DNA from: Taklimakanibacter albus
Lineage (GTDB): Bacteria; Pseudomonadota; Alphaproteobacteria; Rhizobiales; Aestuariivirgaceae
Direction: 5' to 3'
Length of the DNA: 64,000 nt
Assembly (NCBI RefSeq): GCF_016595235.1
Contig: NZ_JAENHL010000007.1
Coordinates: 372,001 to 436,000 of the forward strand
The notes below the pieces were generated by a model. That model saw only the letters and a program-made list of their open reading frames with translations, had not been told where the DNA came from and searched no databases. This document shows, one piece after another, positions 53,850 through 63,101 of this stretch; the first letter of the stretch is position 1, and every line of letters starts with the position of its first letter. The translations under genes were made by a program, and so were the position numbers.

Positions 53850-53894
53850 GGCAAATCCTTATCGCCAAAGTCTTCAACTTTGGCGGGATTTGCC
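53850..53894. repeat. Extragenic palindrome, copy B, downstream of mgtE
   Basis: Outer arms ggcaaatcc (53850-53858) and ggatttgcc (53886-53894), inner arms cgccaaagt (53863-53871) and actttggcg (53877-53885), with a ttat bulge on the left. It ends exactly where the stop codon of the EF-G-like gene begins. Confidence 0.8.
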
Positions 53895-55961
53895 CTACGC
53901 CGCGAGCGTCGCTTTCCGGTTGGTCACGACCTGATCGGCCTGGCGTCCCGTCAGTTCCGACATATGGTCGTGTTTGAACACGAAAGTGCCGACACCAGCG
54001 GTCGCCGATCTGAGCTCGATGATGAGCGAGCCCATCTCGCTTTCCGGCATATGCGCCTTCACGGTGTCCCACCCGGACCAGCCCTCGCGCCCGTCGAAGC
54101 CCAGAAGCTGGCCGCGATGGCCGGAAACGATCTGGTTGACGCGTGACGTCGCCTCGCTCGGCACGTGAATCTCCACCGCGACGACCGGCTCGAGCAGCAC
54201 CGGCGAGCATTGCGGCATGCCGTCGCTCATCGCGATGCGGGCGGCCGTCTTGAACGCCATTTCCGAGGAATCGACATCATGGTAGGAGCCGTCGGACAGG
54301 TTGACGGTGAAATCCACCACCGGGAAGCCGAGCGGTCCTTGCCCCATCCAGTCGCGGATGCCGGTTTCGACCGCCGGTATATATTGTTTCGGCACCACGC
54401 CGCCGCTGATCGTGTCGGTGAAGGCGAAGCCCGAGCCGCGCGCCAGCGGTTTGATCTCGACGACGATGTCGCCAAACTGGCCATGCCCGCCCGACTGCTT
54501 CTTGTGCCGGCCGCGAATCTGCACCGACTTACGGATCGTCTCGCGATAATCGATGCGCCGCGGCCGCGCATTGGCCTGGACGCCGAACTTGCCCTGCAGC
54601 TTCTCCAGCGCCACGCGCAGATGCATCTCGCCCTGCCCCCACAACACCATTTCATGTGTGCTCTGGTTCTGCTCCAGCGACAGCGAGGGATCCTCCTCGA
54701 TGAGCTTGGCGATGGCGCTGGTGAGCTTCACCTCGTCCTTGCGGTCGGCGACCGAGATGGCGAGCCCGTAGACGCCCGGCGCCACGTCGAGCTTCATCAG
54801 TTGCTTCACCGTCCCCTTCACCGTCGAGATGGTCTCGCCGGTCGCCATATTGTCGAGCTTGCCGAGCGCCACCGTATCGCCCGCTTCCGCCTTGGCGATC
54901 TTCTGCGGCGTCGATCCCATCAGCGTGAAAAGTCCGGCGACGCGCGCATCCTGGCCCTTGCCGCCATAGACCGTGGCGCTGTCGGCGATCGCGCCCGACA
55001 GCACGCGCGAGAGCGACAGCTTGCCGCCATGCGCGGTATGGAAGGTCTTGAGAATCTGCAGCGCCGCCCCACCATTGCCATTGACCGCGCCGAGGCCCAG
55101 CCGTTTCGAGGTCTCAGCGACGCCCGGCGCCTCATGGCGCAGCGCCTTCATGAGGCGCAGGATGCCATTGCCGTTCTCGGCCGAGCCGAACAGCACCGGC
55201 GTGATCAGCCCCTCCGCCAGTTCACGCGTGAGATCGTTGAACACACGATCGCGCGGCGGTTCGATATCGGAGAGCAGCTGCTCCATCAGCTCGTCATCGT
55301 AATCGGCGAGCTTTTCCAGCATCGCGAAGCGGGCTTCCTTTTCCCGGTCGAGGATATCGGAGGGCATCTCGACGACTTCGCTCGGCGAATTTTCGCGGTA
55401 GATGAAGGCGCGCTCGAGAGCGAGATCGACGAAGCCGCGCACGATCTCGTCTTTCCATATCGGAATCTGGCGCAGCAACAGCGGCGTGCTGCTGGCGGGC
55501 TGCAGATAGGTGAGGACATCGCGCAGCCGGCTCTCGGTGCGGTCGATCTTGTTGATGAAGATGAAACGGGGAATGTTGAGATCATCGAGCTGCTTGAGGA
55601 TCAATTGCAGGGCCGGCACCTTCTTGTCGTCGGGCTCGCAGACGACGACGGCGGCATCGCAGCCGGTAAGCGCGGCACGCGCCTCCTGACCGAACTCGAT
55701 CGAGCCGGGGCAATCGATGAAGGTGAAGCTCTCGCCCATGAAGGAGGCGCTGGCGGCGTTGAGCTCGACGCTCATGCCATGCGCGCGCGCTTCCGGCGCC
55801 GCGTCACCGATACTGGTTTTGTCCGAGACCTTGCCCTGGCGCGGCACGGCGCCGAGGCGAAACAGGATGGCTTCGAGAAGTGTGGTCTTGCCGCTTAGAT
55901 AGGGCCCGACGAGTGCGATACACCGCGGACCCTGACGTTCTCTGCCATTCGTGCTGCTCAT
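53895..55961 (-). CDS. Elongation factor G-like GTPase
   Basis: A 688-residue translational GTPase paralog. G1 is GPYLSGKTTLLEA, G3 FIDCPGS and G4 INKIDR. The switch I region reads ARAHGMSVELNAAS where true EF-G has RGITI. Domains II-V are present, including RGRHKKQSGGHGQFGD and the domain V VNQIVSGHRGQLLGF. Such second EF-G-like proteins probably do not replace FusA in elongation; a role in ribosome recycling or stress is possible. I start at the ATG at 55961 with AGGGAGG seven bases upstream. Confidence 0.88.
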   Translation of the reverse strand: MSSTNGRERQGPRCIALVGPYLSGKTTLLEAILFRLGAVPRQGKVSDKTSIGDAAPEARAHGMSVELNAASASFMGESFTFIDCPGSIEFGQEARAALTGCDAAVVVCEPDDKKVPALQLILKQLDDLNIPRFIFINKIDRTESRLRDVLTYLQPASSTPLLLRQIPIWKDEIVRGFVDLALERAFIYRENSPSEVVEMPSDILDREKEARFAMLEKLADYDDELMEQLLSDIEPPRDRVFNDLTRELAEGLITPVLFGSAENGNGILRLMKALRHEAPGVAETSKRLGLGAVNGNGGAALQILKTFHTAHGGKLSLSRVLSGAIADSATVYGGKGQDARVAGLFTLMGSTPQKIAKAEAGDTVALGKLDNMATGETISTVKGTVKQLMKLDVAPGVYGLAISVADRKDEVKLTSAIAKLIEEDPSLSLEQNQSTHEMVLWGQGEMHLRVALEKLQGKFGVQANARPRRIDYRETIRKSVQIRGRHKKQSGGHGQFGDIVVEIKPLARGSGFAFTDTISGGVVPKQYIPAVETGIRDWMGQGPLGFPVVDFTVNLSDGSYHDVDSSEMAFKTAARIAMSDGMPQCSPVLLEPVVAVEIHVPSEATSRVNQIVSGHRGQLLGFDGREGWSGWDTVKAHMPESEMGSLIIELRSATAGVGTFVFKHDHMSELTGRQADQVVTNRKATLAA

Positions 55962-56098
55962 TCCGGGACCTCCCTTTGACTGCGCCAATGCCGTCCGGGA
56001 CCGCCCGTCTTGCGAGGAAACCCCGTCGGGGCGGATCCTCGGCCTCTATGCTTGCGCCGTTTTGCGATGATGACAAGAGGCAAATCGCAAGCCCGCGC

Positions 56099-57289
56099 CT
56101 ACCCTCCGATTAACGTCGCGCAGGCATTGGCGATTTCACTCACGGCATCGAGCTTCAGATAGCGTTCGTTCGCACGCGCGAGATCGCGCGCCGCCGCCTG
56201 CATGACGGGATCATCGACCGCTTGCCGGATTGCCGCGGCGAGATCTTCCGCCGCGAAAGTGCTCCAGCCGAGAGTGATGCCGGCGCCACGCGCGACGATG
56301 GCCTGTGCATTGAGCGTCTTTTCAAGATCGGATCGCAACATGACTTGCGGCAGTCCGGCGGCGATGCCGGCCATCGCCATGCCGACGGTCCCCTGATGCA
56401 CCAGCACGCCGCAGCGGGTGAGCTCTACGGCGAGATCGGCAAGACCATCGGGAGCCGCGATGCCCGCCGCCGCGAGCCGCTTCGCGGTCCGCCGCAACGG
56501 CAGCAGAAAGATCGCCTTGCCCGCCACCCCCGACTGGATGAGCCCGTCGATGAGTCGCGCATCGGTTTGCCGGTTCTCCTGGAAATAGGAGAAGAATTGT
56601 CTGGGCGTTTCCTTCTGCGGGGCGATCACCGCCCTGTCCACCGTGCCGAGCCATCCGCCATGACGATGCTCGCGATAAGGATCGAGGCAGGGCAGTGTGA
56701 GGAGATGATGCTGGTCGGCCCGGTTGATCTCCGGATAATGTGCGATCGGCAAGGGATTGTAATGTCTCACTGCGCGATTGATCCGCCGCACCACATCGCC
56801 TTCCTCGTATTCCAGGGGCACGTTCTCGAGCAGACGAGGAAAGACGGAAAGGTCGGCCGGCGGCAAAGTGTAGCCATCGCCGATCGCCGCGACCGGAATG
56901 CGTCCATATGAAAGAAGCGAGACACTCGGCGCATAATCGGCAAGGATGATGTCCGGCCGCTCCGCTTCAATGAGCTCATGCCATAGACGCAGGCGCTCAT
57001 CGAGATCGTCATGAGGCCTGAGCATCATCTGGGCCAGATAGTCGCCATAGGTGGCATTGGTCATATGTTGGGCGGGATTGGCGGCAGTGGGGCGCAATGG
57101 CCAGTTCGGCGCCGGCCTGATCGTCTCCTCGGCGATGCCGATGGCGGCCCCGACCTCCGGGCGCCGCAGGCCATAGGCCGTCGTGAAGCCCAAAGCCTCG
57201 AGCCGTTTGCCGATCAATTGGAGCCGGCGCGCGTGACCGTTGCCGGCACCGAACTCCCAACACAGCAAAACATGCCCGGCGCGCCGCAT
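56099..57289 (-). CDS. Glycosyltransferase, GT1/MGT-like
   Basis: A 396-residue GT-B fold glycosyltransferase. The N-terminal acceptor half has LLCWEFGAGNGHARRLQLIG. The nucleotide-sugar half has VLVHQGTVGMAMAGIAAGLP and LEKTLNAQAIVARGAGITLG, which correspond to the UGT donor-site block. The acceptor is unknown. The frame is open for 30 more codons, but that part contains the terminator hairpin at 57351, so I use the ATG at 57289. Confidence 0.82.
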   Translation of the reverse strand: MRRAGHVLLCWEFGAGNGHARRLQLIGKRLEALGFTTAYGLRRPEVGAAIGIAEETIRPAPNWPLRPTAANPAQHMTNATYGDYLAQMMLRPHDDLDERLRLWHELIEAERPDIILADYAPSVSLLSYGRIPVAAIGDGYTLPPADLSVFPRLLENVPLEYEEGDVVRRINRAVRHYNPLPIAHYPEINRADQHHLLTLPCLDPYREHRHGGWLGTVDRAVIAPQKETPRQFFSYFQENRQTDARLIDGLIQSGVAGKAIFLLPLRRTAKRLAAAGIAAPDGLADLAVELTRCGVLVHQGTVGMAMAGIAAGLPQVMLRSDLEKTLNAQAIVARGAGITLGWSTFAAEDLAAAIRQAVDDPVMQAAARDLARANERYLKLDAVSEIANACATLIGG

Positions 57290-57340
57290 ATGCTCCCTCA
57301 AGACCGTGCCAACCTGGTTGAGGGTACAGCAGTCGGTACG

Positions 57341-57375
57341 ACAAAAGCAAAGAGCCGCGGGGTACCCGCGGCTCT
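57341..57375 (-). terminator. Rho-independent terminator of the first secreted paralog
   Basis: A perfect 11-bp stem (57351-57361 with 57365-57375) and a three-base loop. On the minus strand it is followed by a T-rich tail (ttgcttttg). It lies about 20 bases after the stop codon of the gene at 57397-58200. Confidence 0.75.
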
Positions 57376-57396
57376 TCACTAACTATGACTGCTCAA

Positions 57397-58200
57397 TCAA
57401 GTCGGCGGGAGCTCCACGACACCGCCCTTGTCGTGGTCCTTGCCCTTGATGAACAGATCGAACGTGCGGTTACGCGGATCGTCCTCGCGGTGACGGCGGA
57501 TCAGGCTCTTGTCTTCGCCGCCGAAGTAGAACTTCAGGCCACCGAGAACCGTCAACTGGTCGTCATCGCCATATTCGACATTGCTATAGAGCGACATCGG
57601 CATGCCGCCGAACTGATATTCGAAGCCGGCGCGCAGCCCCTCGTAATCGTCGACGATCTTGCCGCCGAGCGAAACCCGGAAGTCATCCGTCACATAATAG
57701 GCCATGTCGGCGATGATGAAGCCGGAGTCGTCGCCTTCGCCGTCATTCGCATCGATGTTGACATAACCACCCCAGGCTTCGAGCGAGAAATTGCCGAAAT
57801 AGAGCTCGGCTTCCGGACCGATGGCGTAGAGAGTCGCATCATCACCATCGACAACGCCGCCGGCGATGCCGATGAGATAGTTCTCCGGATCGCGCGCGAA
57901 CAAATGGCCGACGCCGCCGAACTGCGTGTCGTCGAAGCGATCGGACACGCCGAAATCAGCCTGGAAACCGAACATGCAGCCAAGCGGGAAGGCAAGCGAC
58001 GCACCGGCCTCCCAGGCGAAATCGCCGTTCACGTCCTTGGCATCGGCAAAGCCGCCGCCGGCCTCGATCTTGCCGTTGAGCGCCGAAACGGCGCAGCTGG
58101 GCGCCGTGACATCCGCGGCGAACGCAGCTCCGCCAAGAGTGGCGACGGCGACCACGCCGGTGAATGCAACGCCCGTCAGCCAGGCTTTCTTCGTAATCAC
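57397..58200 (-). CDS. Secreted beta-rich protein of unknown function, paralog 1
   Basis: A 267-residue protein with a signal peptide (TGVVAVATLGGAAFAAD). The mature part alternates short hydrophobic strands with Gly and Asp turns (EAWGGYVNIDAND, AGFEYQFGGMPMSLY), as in outer-membrane beta-barrels or porin-like proteins. It ends in a charged tail with GGEDKSLIRRHREDDP. The GTG start follows GAGG by seven bases. The next gene is a close paralog. A terminator follows. Confidence 0.7.
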   Translation of the reverse strand: MITKKAWLTGVAFTGVVAVATLGGAAFAADVTAPSCAVSALNGKIEAGGGFADAKDVNGDFAWEAGASLAFPLGCMFGFQADFGVSDRFDDTQFGGVGHLFARDPENYLIGIAGGVVDGDDATLYAIGPEAELYFGNFSLEAWGGYVNIDANDGEGDDSGFIIADMAYYVTDDFRVSLGGKIVDDYEGLRAGFEYQFGGMPMSLYSNVEYGDDDQLTVLGGLKFYFGGEDKSLIRRHREDDPRNRTFDLFIKGKDHDKGGVVELPPT

Positions 58201-58278
58201 TTTTGTACCTCGATTTTCTTGGGGACTTTGAGTCGTTCTGTCCGCCCGCGGCTGATCTATCCGGGCCGTCGGCGGCAC

Positions 58279-58350
58279 ACAAATGAAAAGGCCAGGCAGC
58301 CGTCATTTTCATGAACGACTGCAACTACTTGGCAACAGTTTCACTAGGTA
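58279..58350 (-). promoter_or_regulatory. Bipartite upstream element of paralog 1
   Basis: Block A acaaatgaaaaggcc (58279-58293) and block B ggcaacagtttcactaggta (58331-58350), 52 bp start to start. The same two blocks occur upstream of paralog 2 with 50-bp spacing. Confidence 0.55.
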
Positions 58351-58368
58351 ATTTTTGCCCTCGCCGGA

Positions 58369-59196
58369 TCACGGCGGGGGCGCGGTACCGCCACCAGCCG
58401 GCTGGCCGTTTCCGCGATTGCGGTCACGCTCGCCTTGCGTGATGAGATCGAAAGTGCGGTTGCGCGGATCGTCCTCGCGGTGGCGGCGGATCAGGCTCTT
58501 GTCCTCACCGCCGAAATAGAAGCGCAAGCCGCCGAGGATGGAGAAGAAGTCGTCGTCGCCGTAATCCGCCTTGCTGTAGACCGACATCGGCATGCCGCCG
58601 ATCTGATATTCGAAGCCGGCGCGCAGTCCTTGCTGGTCATCGACGAGCTTGCCGCCGACCGACAGCCTGAGATCATCAGTCGGATAATAGGCCACATCGC
58701 CGATGATGAAGCCCGAATCCTTTCCGCCGCCGTCATCCTGATCGATGTTGAGATAGCCGCCCCAGGCTTCGAGCGTCAGATTGCCGAGATAGACTTCGGC
58801 TTCAGGCCCCACGGCGTAGAGCTTGGTGTCATCGCCATCGACGCCGCCGCCGGTCACGCCGAACAGATAGGTTTGCGGGTCGCGAATGAACAAATGCCCG
58901 ATAGCGCCATATTGCGTATCGTCGAGCTTGTTGCTGGCGCCGATATCGGCCTGAAAGCCGAGCAGGCAGCCCAAGGGAAGGCTCAGTGAGCCGCCGGCCT
59001 CCCAGGCGAGATCGCCCTTTTCATTCTCACTGTCGGCATAGCCGCCGGCCCCCTCGACCTTGCCATTGACCGCCGAAACGGCGGGCACGCAGCCGGGCTC
59101 CACGGCATCGGCGGCGACGGCCGCGCCACCAAACGCTGTCATCACCAAAAAACCGGTGAGTAGCGCTCCCTTCAGCCAGGCTGTCCTTCGGGTCAT
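58369..59196 (-). CDS. Secreted beta-rich protein of unknown function, paralog 2
   Basis: A 275-residue protein with a signal peptide (GALLTGFLVMTAFGGAAVAA). It aligns along its whole length with the gene at 57397: VSAVNGKVEGAGGYAD, EAWGGYLNIDQDDG, RAGFEYQIGGMPMSVYSK and the same charged tail GGEDKSLIRRHREDDP. A Gly/Pro-rich end is extra. A tandem duplication that kept the promoter region explains the pair. The barrel or envelope location is inferred from the signal peptide and strand pattern. Confidence 0.7.
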   Translation of the reverse strand: MTRRTAWLKGALLTGFLVMTAFGGAAVAADAVEPGCVPAVSAVNGKVEGAGGYADSENEKGDLAWEAGGSLSLPLGCLLGFQADIGASNKLDDTQYGAIGHLFIRDPQTYLFGVTGGGVDGDDTKLYAVGPEAEVYLGNLTLEAWGGYLNIDQDDGGGKDSGFIIGDVAYYPTDDLRLSVGGKLVDDQQGLRAGFEYQIGGMPMSVYSKADYGDDDFFSILGGLRFYFGGEDKSLIRRHREDDPRNRTFDLITQGERDRNRGNGQPAGGGTAPPP

Positions 59197-59257
59197 CCTC
59201 CCGCCTCGTCCAGACAGCCGCCCCGTAGCTGAAACCTATTCTCCCGGCGGGATAGCG

Positions 59258-59327
59258 ACAAATGAAAATGCCGACGACGCGTACAAACTTGCGCGCCGTG
59301 ACATCGAGGCAACAGTTTCCGTTAGGA
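59258..59327 (-). promoter_or_regulatory. Bipartite upstream element of paralog 2
   Basis: Block A acaaatgaaaatgcc (59258-59272) and block B ggcaacagtttccgttagga (59308-59327), matching those upstream of paralog 1 in sequence, order and spacing. Confidence 0.55.
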
Positions 59328-59402
59328 AAGAGAATAGCGCGCGGTCTCTCCGATCGCGCGCCAAATACAATAGTCCGATGATTTGCCGTTTCTGGTGGCG
59401 CA

Positions 59403-59879
59403 TCAGCGCCGGACGAAATCCAGATAAAGCCCGGCGACACCGGCCGCGACATTGAGCCCGGTCTGGACTTGAATGCTAAGCGGTTGCAGGGAAATGGTTT
59501 TCTTGAACCCGCCGATCAGGACATTCGCGCCGAGCCCGGCCACCACGGTGGCTTCGGCCGTCGCCCCGAGATAGGTGCCCTCGAGCGCGCCCCGCTTGGT
59601 CTTGCCCGGCGCGAAGACCGCCCAGGCCAGGATCGTCTGATTCGTCACCCCGATATCGACGCCGAGCTTGCGGATACGCCCTTCATAACGCTCCACCCGG
59701 CCACCGCCCGACGGCTGGTAGACGCAGTTGATTTTCTTCGATGAAACCAGAATCAAGCCCACCCCGCCCTCGATCGAGCAGGTCAGCACGCCTATCTTCA
59801 CCCCTGTTTTCGCATCTGCCGCCGGAGCGGAGAGGCCGAGTGCTGCAACGGCAGCCGCGGCCAAAGCGAGTTTACGCAT
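59403..59879 (-). CDS. DUF992 family exported protein
   Basis: A 158-residue protein with a signal peptide ending APAADA. The mature part has the DUF992 features VGVLTCSIEGG-like start (here IGVLTCSIEGGVGLILVSSK), NCVYQPSGG, RYEGRIRKLGVDIGVT and VLIGGFKKTISLQPLSIQ. DUF992 is nearly confined to Hyphomicrobiales. Function is unknown; a small beta-barrel in the envelope is likely. Confidence 0.9.
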   Translation of the reverse strand: MRKLALAAAAVAALGLSAPAADAKTGVKIGVLTCSIEGGVGLILVSSKKINCVYQPSGGGRVERYEGRIRKLGVDIGVTNQTILAWAVFAPGKTKRGALEGTYLGATAEATVVAGLGANVLIGGFKKTISLQPLSIQVQTGLNVAAGVAGLYLDFVRR

Positions 59880-60001
59880 TCCTGTTTTCCTTTTGTTTTG
59901 TAGTCCAGCCGAATCCTAGCGCTGATTGTGTCTCTAATGCGACCCGGCATTGACGCGGTGGGAAAGCGCGAGTCAAAAGCATGTTACGGGAGATGCATTG
60001 A

Positions 60002-61606
60002 ATGACGACGGATATCCTTATTGTCGGCGCCGGTCATAACGGCTTGGTTTGCGCCTTCTACCTCGCTTCTGCCGGGTTGAAAGTCAAGGTCGTGGAAAGA
60101 CGTAGCGTGGTCGGCGGCGCCGCCGTGACGGAAGAATTCCACCCCGGCTTCCGCAACTCCGTCGCCGCCTATACGGTGAGCCTGCTCAATCCCAAGGTCA
60201 TCGCCGACATGAATTTGTCAGCACACGGATTGACGGTCGTCGAGCGCCGCGCCTCGAATTTCCTGCCACAGCCTGACGGCCGCTATTTGCTGACGGGCCC
60301 CGGCCGGACCGAAGCCGGTATCGCCAAATTCTCCGCCAAGGATGCCGCCGCCTATCCGAAATACTCCGACGAGATCGACGCCATCGCCGATGTGCTGCGC
60401 GACCTCGTTCTCAAGCCGCCGCCCAATCTGATCGAAGGCGGACTGCTGACGAGCTTGCCGGAGCTCGTCAAGGCGGGCGCCCTGGCGCGCCGGCTGGGTT
60501 CGCTTTCGCTTCAGCGCAAACGCCTGCTCTTCGATCTCTTCACCCAGTCGGCGGCGGATTTCCTCGACGGCTGGTTCGAATCCGATGTCGTGAAGGCCGT
60601 GTTCGGCTTCGATTCGATCGTCGGCGCTTTCGCCAGCCCGAAGACGCCCGGCACCGCCTATGTGCAGCTGCATCATTGCTTCGGCGAGGTGAACGGCAAG
60701 AAGGGCGTTTGGGGCCACGCGCTGGGCGGCATGGGCGCCATCACCCAGGCCATGGCCAAGGCCTGCCGCGACAAGGGCGTCGAGATCGAAACCGACGCCG
60801 CCGTGACCGAGGTCATCATCGACAAGGGCCGCGCCAAAGGTATCGTCCTCGCCGACGGCCGCAGTCTCAAGGCCAGGGCGGTCGTCTCCAATCTCAATCC
60901 CAAGCTTCTGTTCGGCCGCCTCATCCCCGAAGGCGCGCTGCCGGTGGAGTTCCTTCATCGCATCAAGCGCTGGAAATGCGGGTCCGGCACCTTCCGCATG
61001 AATGTCGCGCTGTCCGAGCTGCCCTCCTTCACCTGCCTGCCCGGTCGTGACATTGGCGATCATCATACCTCCGGCATCATCATCGCTCCGACCCTCACCT
61101 ACATGGACCGTGCCTATCACGACGCCCGCGAATATGGCTGGAGCCGCAAGCCGATCGTCGAGGTGCTGATCCCCTCGACGCTCGATCCCTCGCTCGCCCC
61201 GAAGGGCGCCCATGTCGCGAGCCTGTTCTGCCAGCATGTGGCGCCCGAGCTTCCCGACGGCGCCTCGTGGGATGACCACCGCGAGGAGGTGGCCGATCTG
61301 ATGATCAAGACCGTCGACGACTATGCGCCGGGCTTTGCCAAGAGCGTCGTCGGCCGGCAGATCAATTCGCCGCTCGACCTCGAGCGCACCTTCGGCCTCA
61401 TTGGCGGCGACATCTTCCACGGCGCCTTGTCGCTGGATCAACTCTTCTCGGCCAGGCCCATGCTGGGCCATGCCGATTACCGGGGGCCCGTTAAAGGCCT
61501 CTATATGTGCGGTTCCGGAACCCATCCGGGCGGCGGGGTCACCGGTGCGCCCGGGCACAATTCGGCCCGGGCCGTGCTCAAGGATTTCCGGATAAAATAC
61601 GCTTAG
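60002..61606 (+). CDS. Phytoene dehydrogenase-related FAD oxidoreductase (PYROXD2-like)
   Basis: A 534-residue amine-oxidase/CrtI-fold flavoprotein. The FAD Rossmann motif DILIVGAGHNGLVCAFYLAS is at residues 4-23 and VVERRSVVGGAAVTEEF follows. The C-terminal FAD motif is GLYMCGSGTHPGGGVTGAPG. It resembles the PYROXD2/NAD(P)/FAD group rather than true carotenoid desaturases, and no carotenoid genes are nearby. The substrate is unknown. Confidence 0.9.
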   Translation: MTTDILIVGAGHNGLVCAFYLASAGLKVKVVERRSVVGGAAVTEEFHPGFRNSVAAYTVSLLNPKVIADMNLSAHGLTVVERRASNFLPQPDGRYLLTGPGRTEAGIAKFSAKDAAAYPKYSDEIDAIADVLRDLVLKPPPNLIEGGLLTSLPELVKAGALARRLGSLSLQRKRLLFDLFTQSAADFLDGWFESDVVKAVFGFDSIVGAFASPKTPGTAYVQLHHCFGEVNGKKGVWGHALGGMGAITQAMAKACRDKGVEIETDAAVTEVIIDKGRAKGIVLADGRSLKARAVVSNLNPKLLFGRLIPEGALPVEFLHRIKRWKCGSGTFRMNVALSELPSFTCLPGRDIGDHHTSGIIIAPTLTYMDRAYHDAREYGWSRKPIVEVLIPSTLDPSLAPKGAHVASLFCQHVAPELPDGASWDDHREEVADLMIKTVDDYAPGFAKSVVGRQINSPLDLERTFGLIGGDIFHGALSLDQLFSARPMLGHADYRGPVKGLYMCGSGTHPGGGVTGAPGHNSARAVLKDFRIKYA

Positions 61607-61645
61607 CTCTTGGCAGCGGCCTAAAACTCCCTCATATCGGCTTTC

Positions 61646-62329
61646 ATGGATTACGTTCTCGCCAGTTCGGTCGCCATCCTTCAGATCATCTGGATCGACC
61701 TCCTCCTGTCCGGCGACAATGCCGTCGTCATCGCCCTTGCCTGCCGCTCCTTGCCGCCGCATTTGCGCAAATGGGGCATCATCCTGGGCGCCGGCGTCGC
61801 GATCCTTTTGCGCATCATCTTCGCGCTGATCATCTCCGAGTTGCTCCTCGTCCCCTTCCTCAAAGTGGTCGGCGGCCTGCTCCTGGTATGGATCGCGGTC
61901 AAGCTCGCCAAGGGCGAGGAAGCCGAAGAGAAGAACATCGCCGCCTCCGACAAGCTCTATAAGGCGGTGTGGACCATCGCCATCGCCGATGCGGTGATGA
62001 GTCTCGACAATGTCGTCGCCATCGCCGCCGTGTCCAAGGGCGATCCATGGCTGTTCGGTTTCGGCCTGGCGCTGTCGATCCCGCTCATCATGGTGGGCTC
62101 GCAGCTCATCATGAAGATGATCGAGAAATTCCCGATCATCGTCTGGGCCGGCGCGGCGCTGCTCGGCTGGATCGCCGGCGAGATGATCGCCACCGACCCC
62201 GTCGTCGGGACGCGCCTCGGTATCGAGCCGCATTCGACCGGCGTCTATATCGCCGCCGCCATCGGCGCCGCTCTCGTCGTCGCGATCGGCTATTGGCTCA
62301 AGACACGCTCGCGCGCCGCCGAGGCGTAG
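61646..62329 (+). CDS. TerC/YjbE-family integral membrane protein
   Basis: A 227-residue protein with about seven membrane helices. The charged intramembrane motifs WIDLLLSGDNAVVIALACRS and IAIADAVMSLDNVVAIAAVS are the two TerC signatures with paired Asp-Asn. The family exports manganese or other metals, including to secreted enzymes. The upstream gap is only 39 bp, so no Mn riboswitch precedes it. Confidence 0.93.
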   Translation: MDYVLASSVAILQIIWIDLLLSGDNAVVIALACRSLPPHLRKWGIILGAGVAILLRIIFALIISELLLVPFLKVVGGLLLVWIAVKLAKGEEAEEKNIAASDKLYKAVWTIAIADAVMSLDNVVAIAAVSKGDPWLFGFGLALSIPLIMVGSQLIMKMIEKFPIIVWAGAALLGWIAGEMIATDPVVGTRLGIEPHSTGVYIAAAIGAALVVAIGYWLKTRSRAAEA

Positions 62330-62336
62330 ATCACAA

Positions 62337-63101
62337 TCACTTGTCGGCGCCGGGCTGGCCCTGCAAATGCGCCAGCAGATCCACCGGTAGCGGGAAGACC
62401 ACGGTCGAGGTCCGCTCGCCTGCTATGTCATGGAGCGCCGCGAAATAGCGCAATTGCATCGCCTGCGGCTCGGCGGAAAGCATCCGGCCGGCTTCCACCA
62501 GCTTCTCCGCCGCCTGCTGTTCGCCTTCCGCATTGATCACCTTGGCCCGGCGCAGCCGCTCGGCCTCGGCTTGCTTGGCGATGGCGCGGACCATGTTCTC
62601 ATTGAGATCGATGTCCTTGATCTCGACATTGGTCACCTTGATGCCCCAGGCATCGGTCTGCTGGTCGAGGATCTCCTGGATGTCGCTGTTGAGCCGGTCG
62701 CGCTCCGCCAGCATCTCGTCGAGCTCGTGCTTGCCGAGCACCGAGCGCAAGGTGGTCTGGGCCAGCTGACTGGTCGCCGCCATGAAGTCCTCGACCCTGA
62801 TGATCGCGCGCTCGGCATCGACGATGCGGAAATAGAGAACGGCATTCACCTTGACCGAGACATTGTCGCGCGAGATCACATCCTGCGGCGGGATGGCCTG
62901 CACCACGACGCGCAGGTCCACGCGCACCATCTGCTGCACATAGGGAATGAGGATGATGAGGCCGGGTCCCTTGACGCCGGTGAAGCGGCCGAGCGTGAAG
63001 ACGACGCCACGCTGATATTCCCGCAGGATACGGATGGCCGAGCTGAGGAAGAGGATCACGAAGACGGCAAGTATCAGATAGATGGCATAGTCGATCATCA
63101 T
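62337..63101 (-). CDS. Slipin (stomatin/SPFH-domain) membrane protein
   Basis: A 254-residue protein. An N-terminal membrane hairpin ([20 protein letters not shown]) is followed by the SPFH domain ([40 protein letters not shown]). A coiled-coil region with [20 protein letters not shown] completes it. Slipins form oligomers in membrane microdomains and work with NfeD-type proteases. Its ATG overlaps the TGA of the NfeD gene. Confidence 0.95.
   Translation of the reverse strand: MMIDYAIYLILAVFVILFLSSAIRILREYQRGVVFTLGRFTGVKGPGLIILIPYVQQMVRVDLRVVVQAIPPQDVISRDNVSVKVNAVLYFRIVDAERAIIRVEDFMAATSQLAQTTLRSVLGKHELDEMLAERDRLNSDIQEILDQQTDAWGIKVTNVEIKDIDLNENMVRAIAKQAEAERLRRAKVINAEGEQQAAEKLVEAGRMLSAEPQAMQLRYFAALHDIAGERTSTVVFPLPVDLLAHLQGQPGADK

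Noticed and set aside
57290-57379. N-terminal extension of the glycosyltransferase
   Set aside because: It would contain the terminator hairpin of the upstream paralog gene, and the GT-B fold starts at the ATG at 57289.
60002-61606. Carotenoid biosynthesis gene (crtI)
   Set aside because: The FAD motifs fit the wider CrtI fold, but the protein resembles the PYROXD2 group and no crtB, crtE or related genes are near.
61607-61645. A manganese riboswitch upstream of the TerC gene
   Set aside because: The gap is 39 bp, too short for a yybP-ykoY element, and no such motif is seen.
60218-62233. A 671-residue open frame on the minus strand
   Set aside because: It runs antisense to the PYROXD2-like and TerC genes and has no domain motif.
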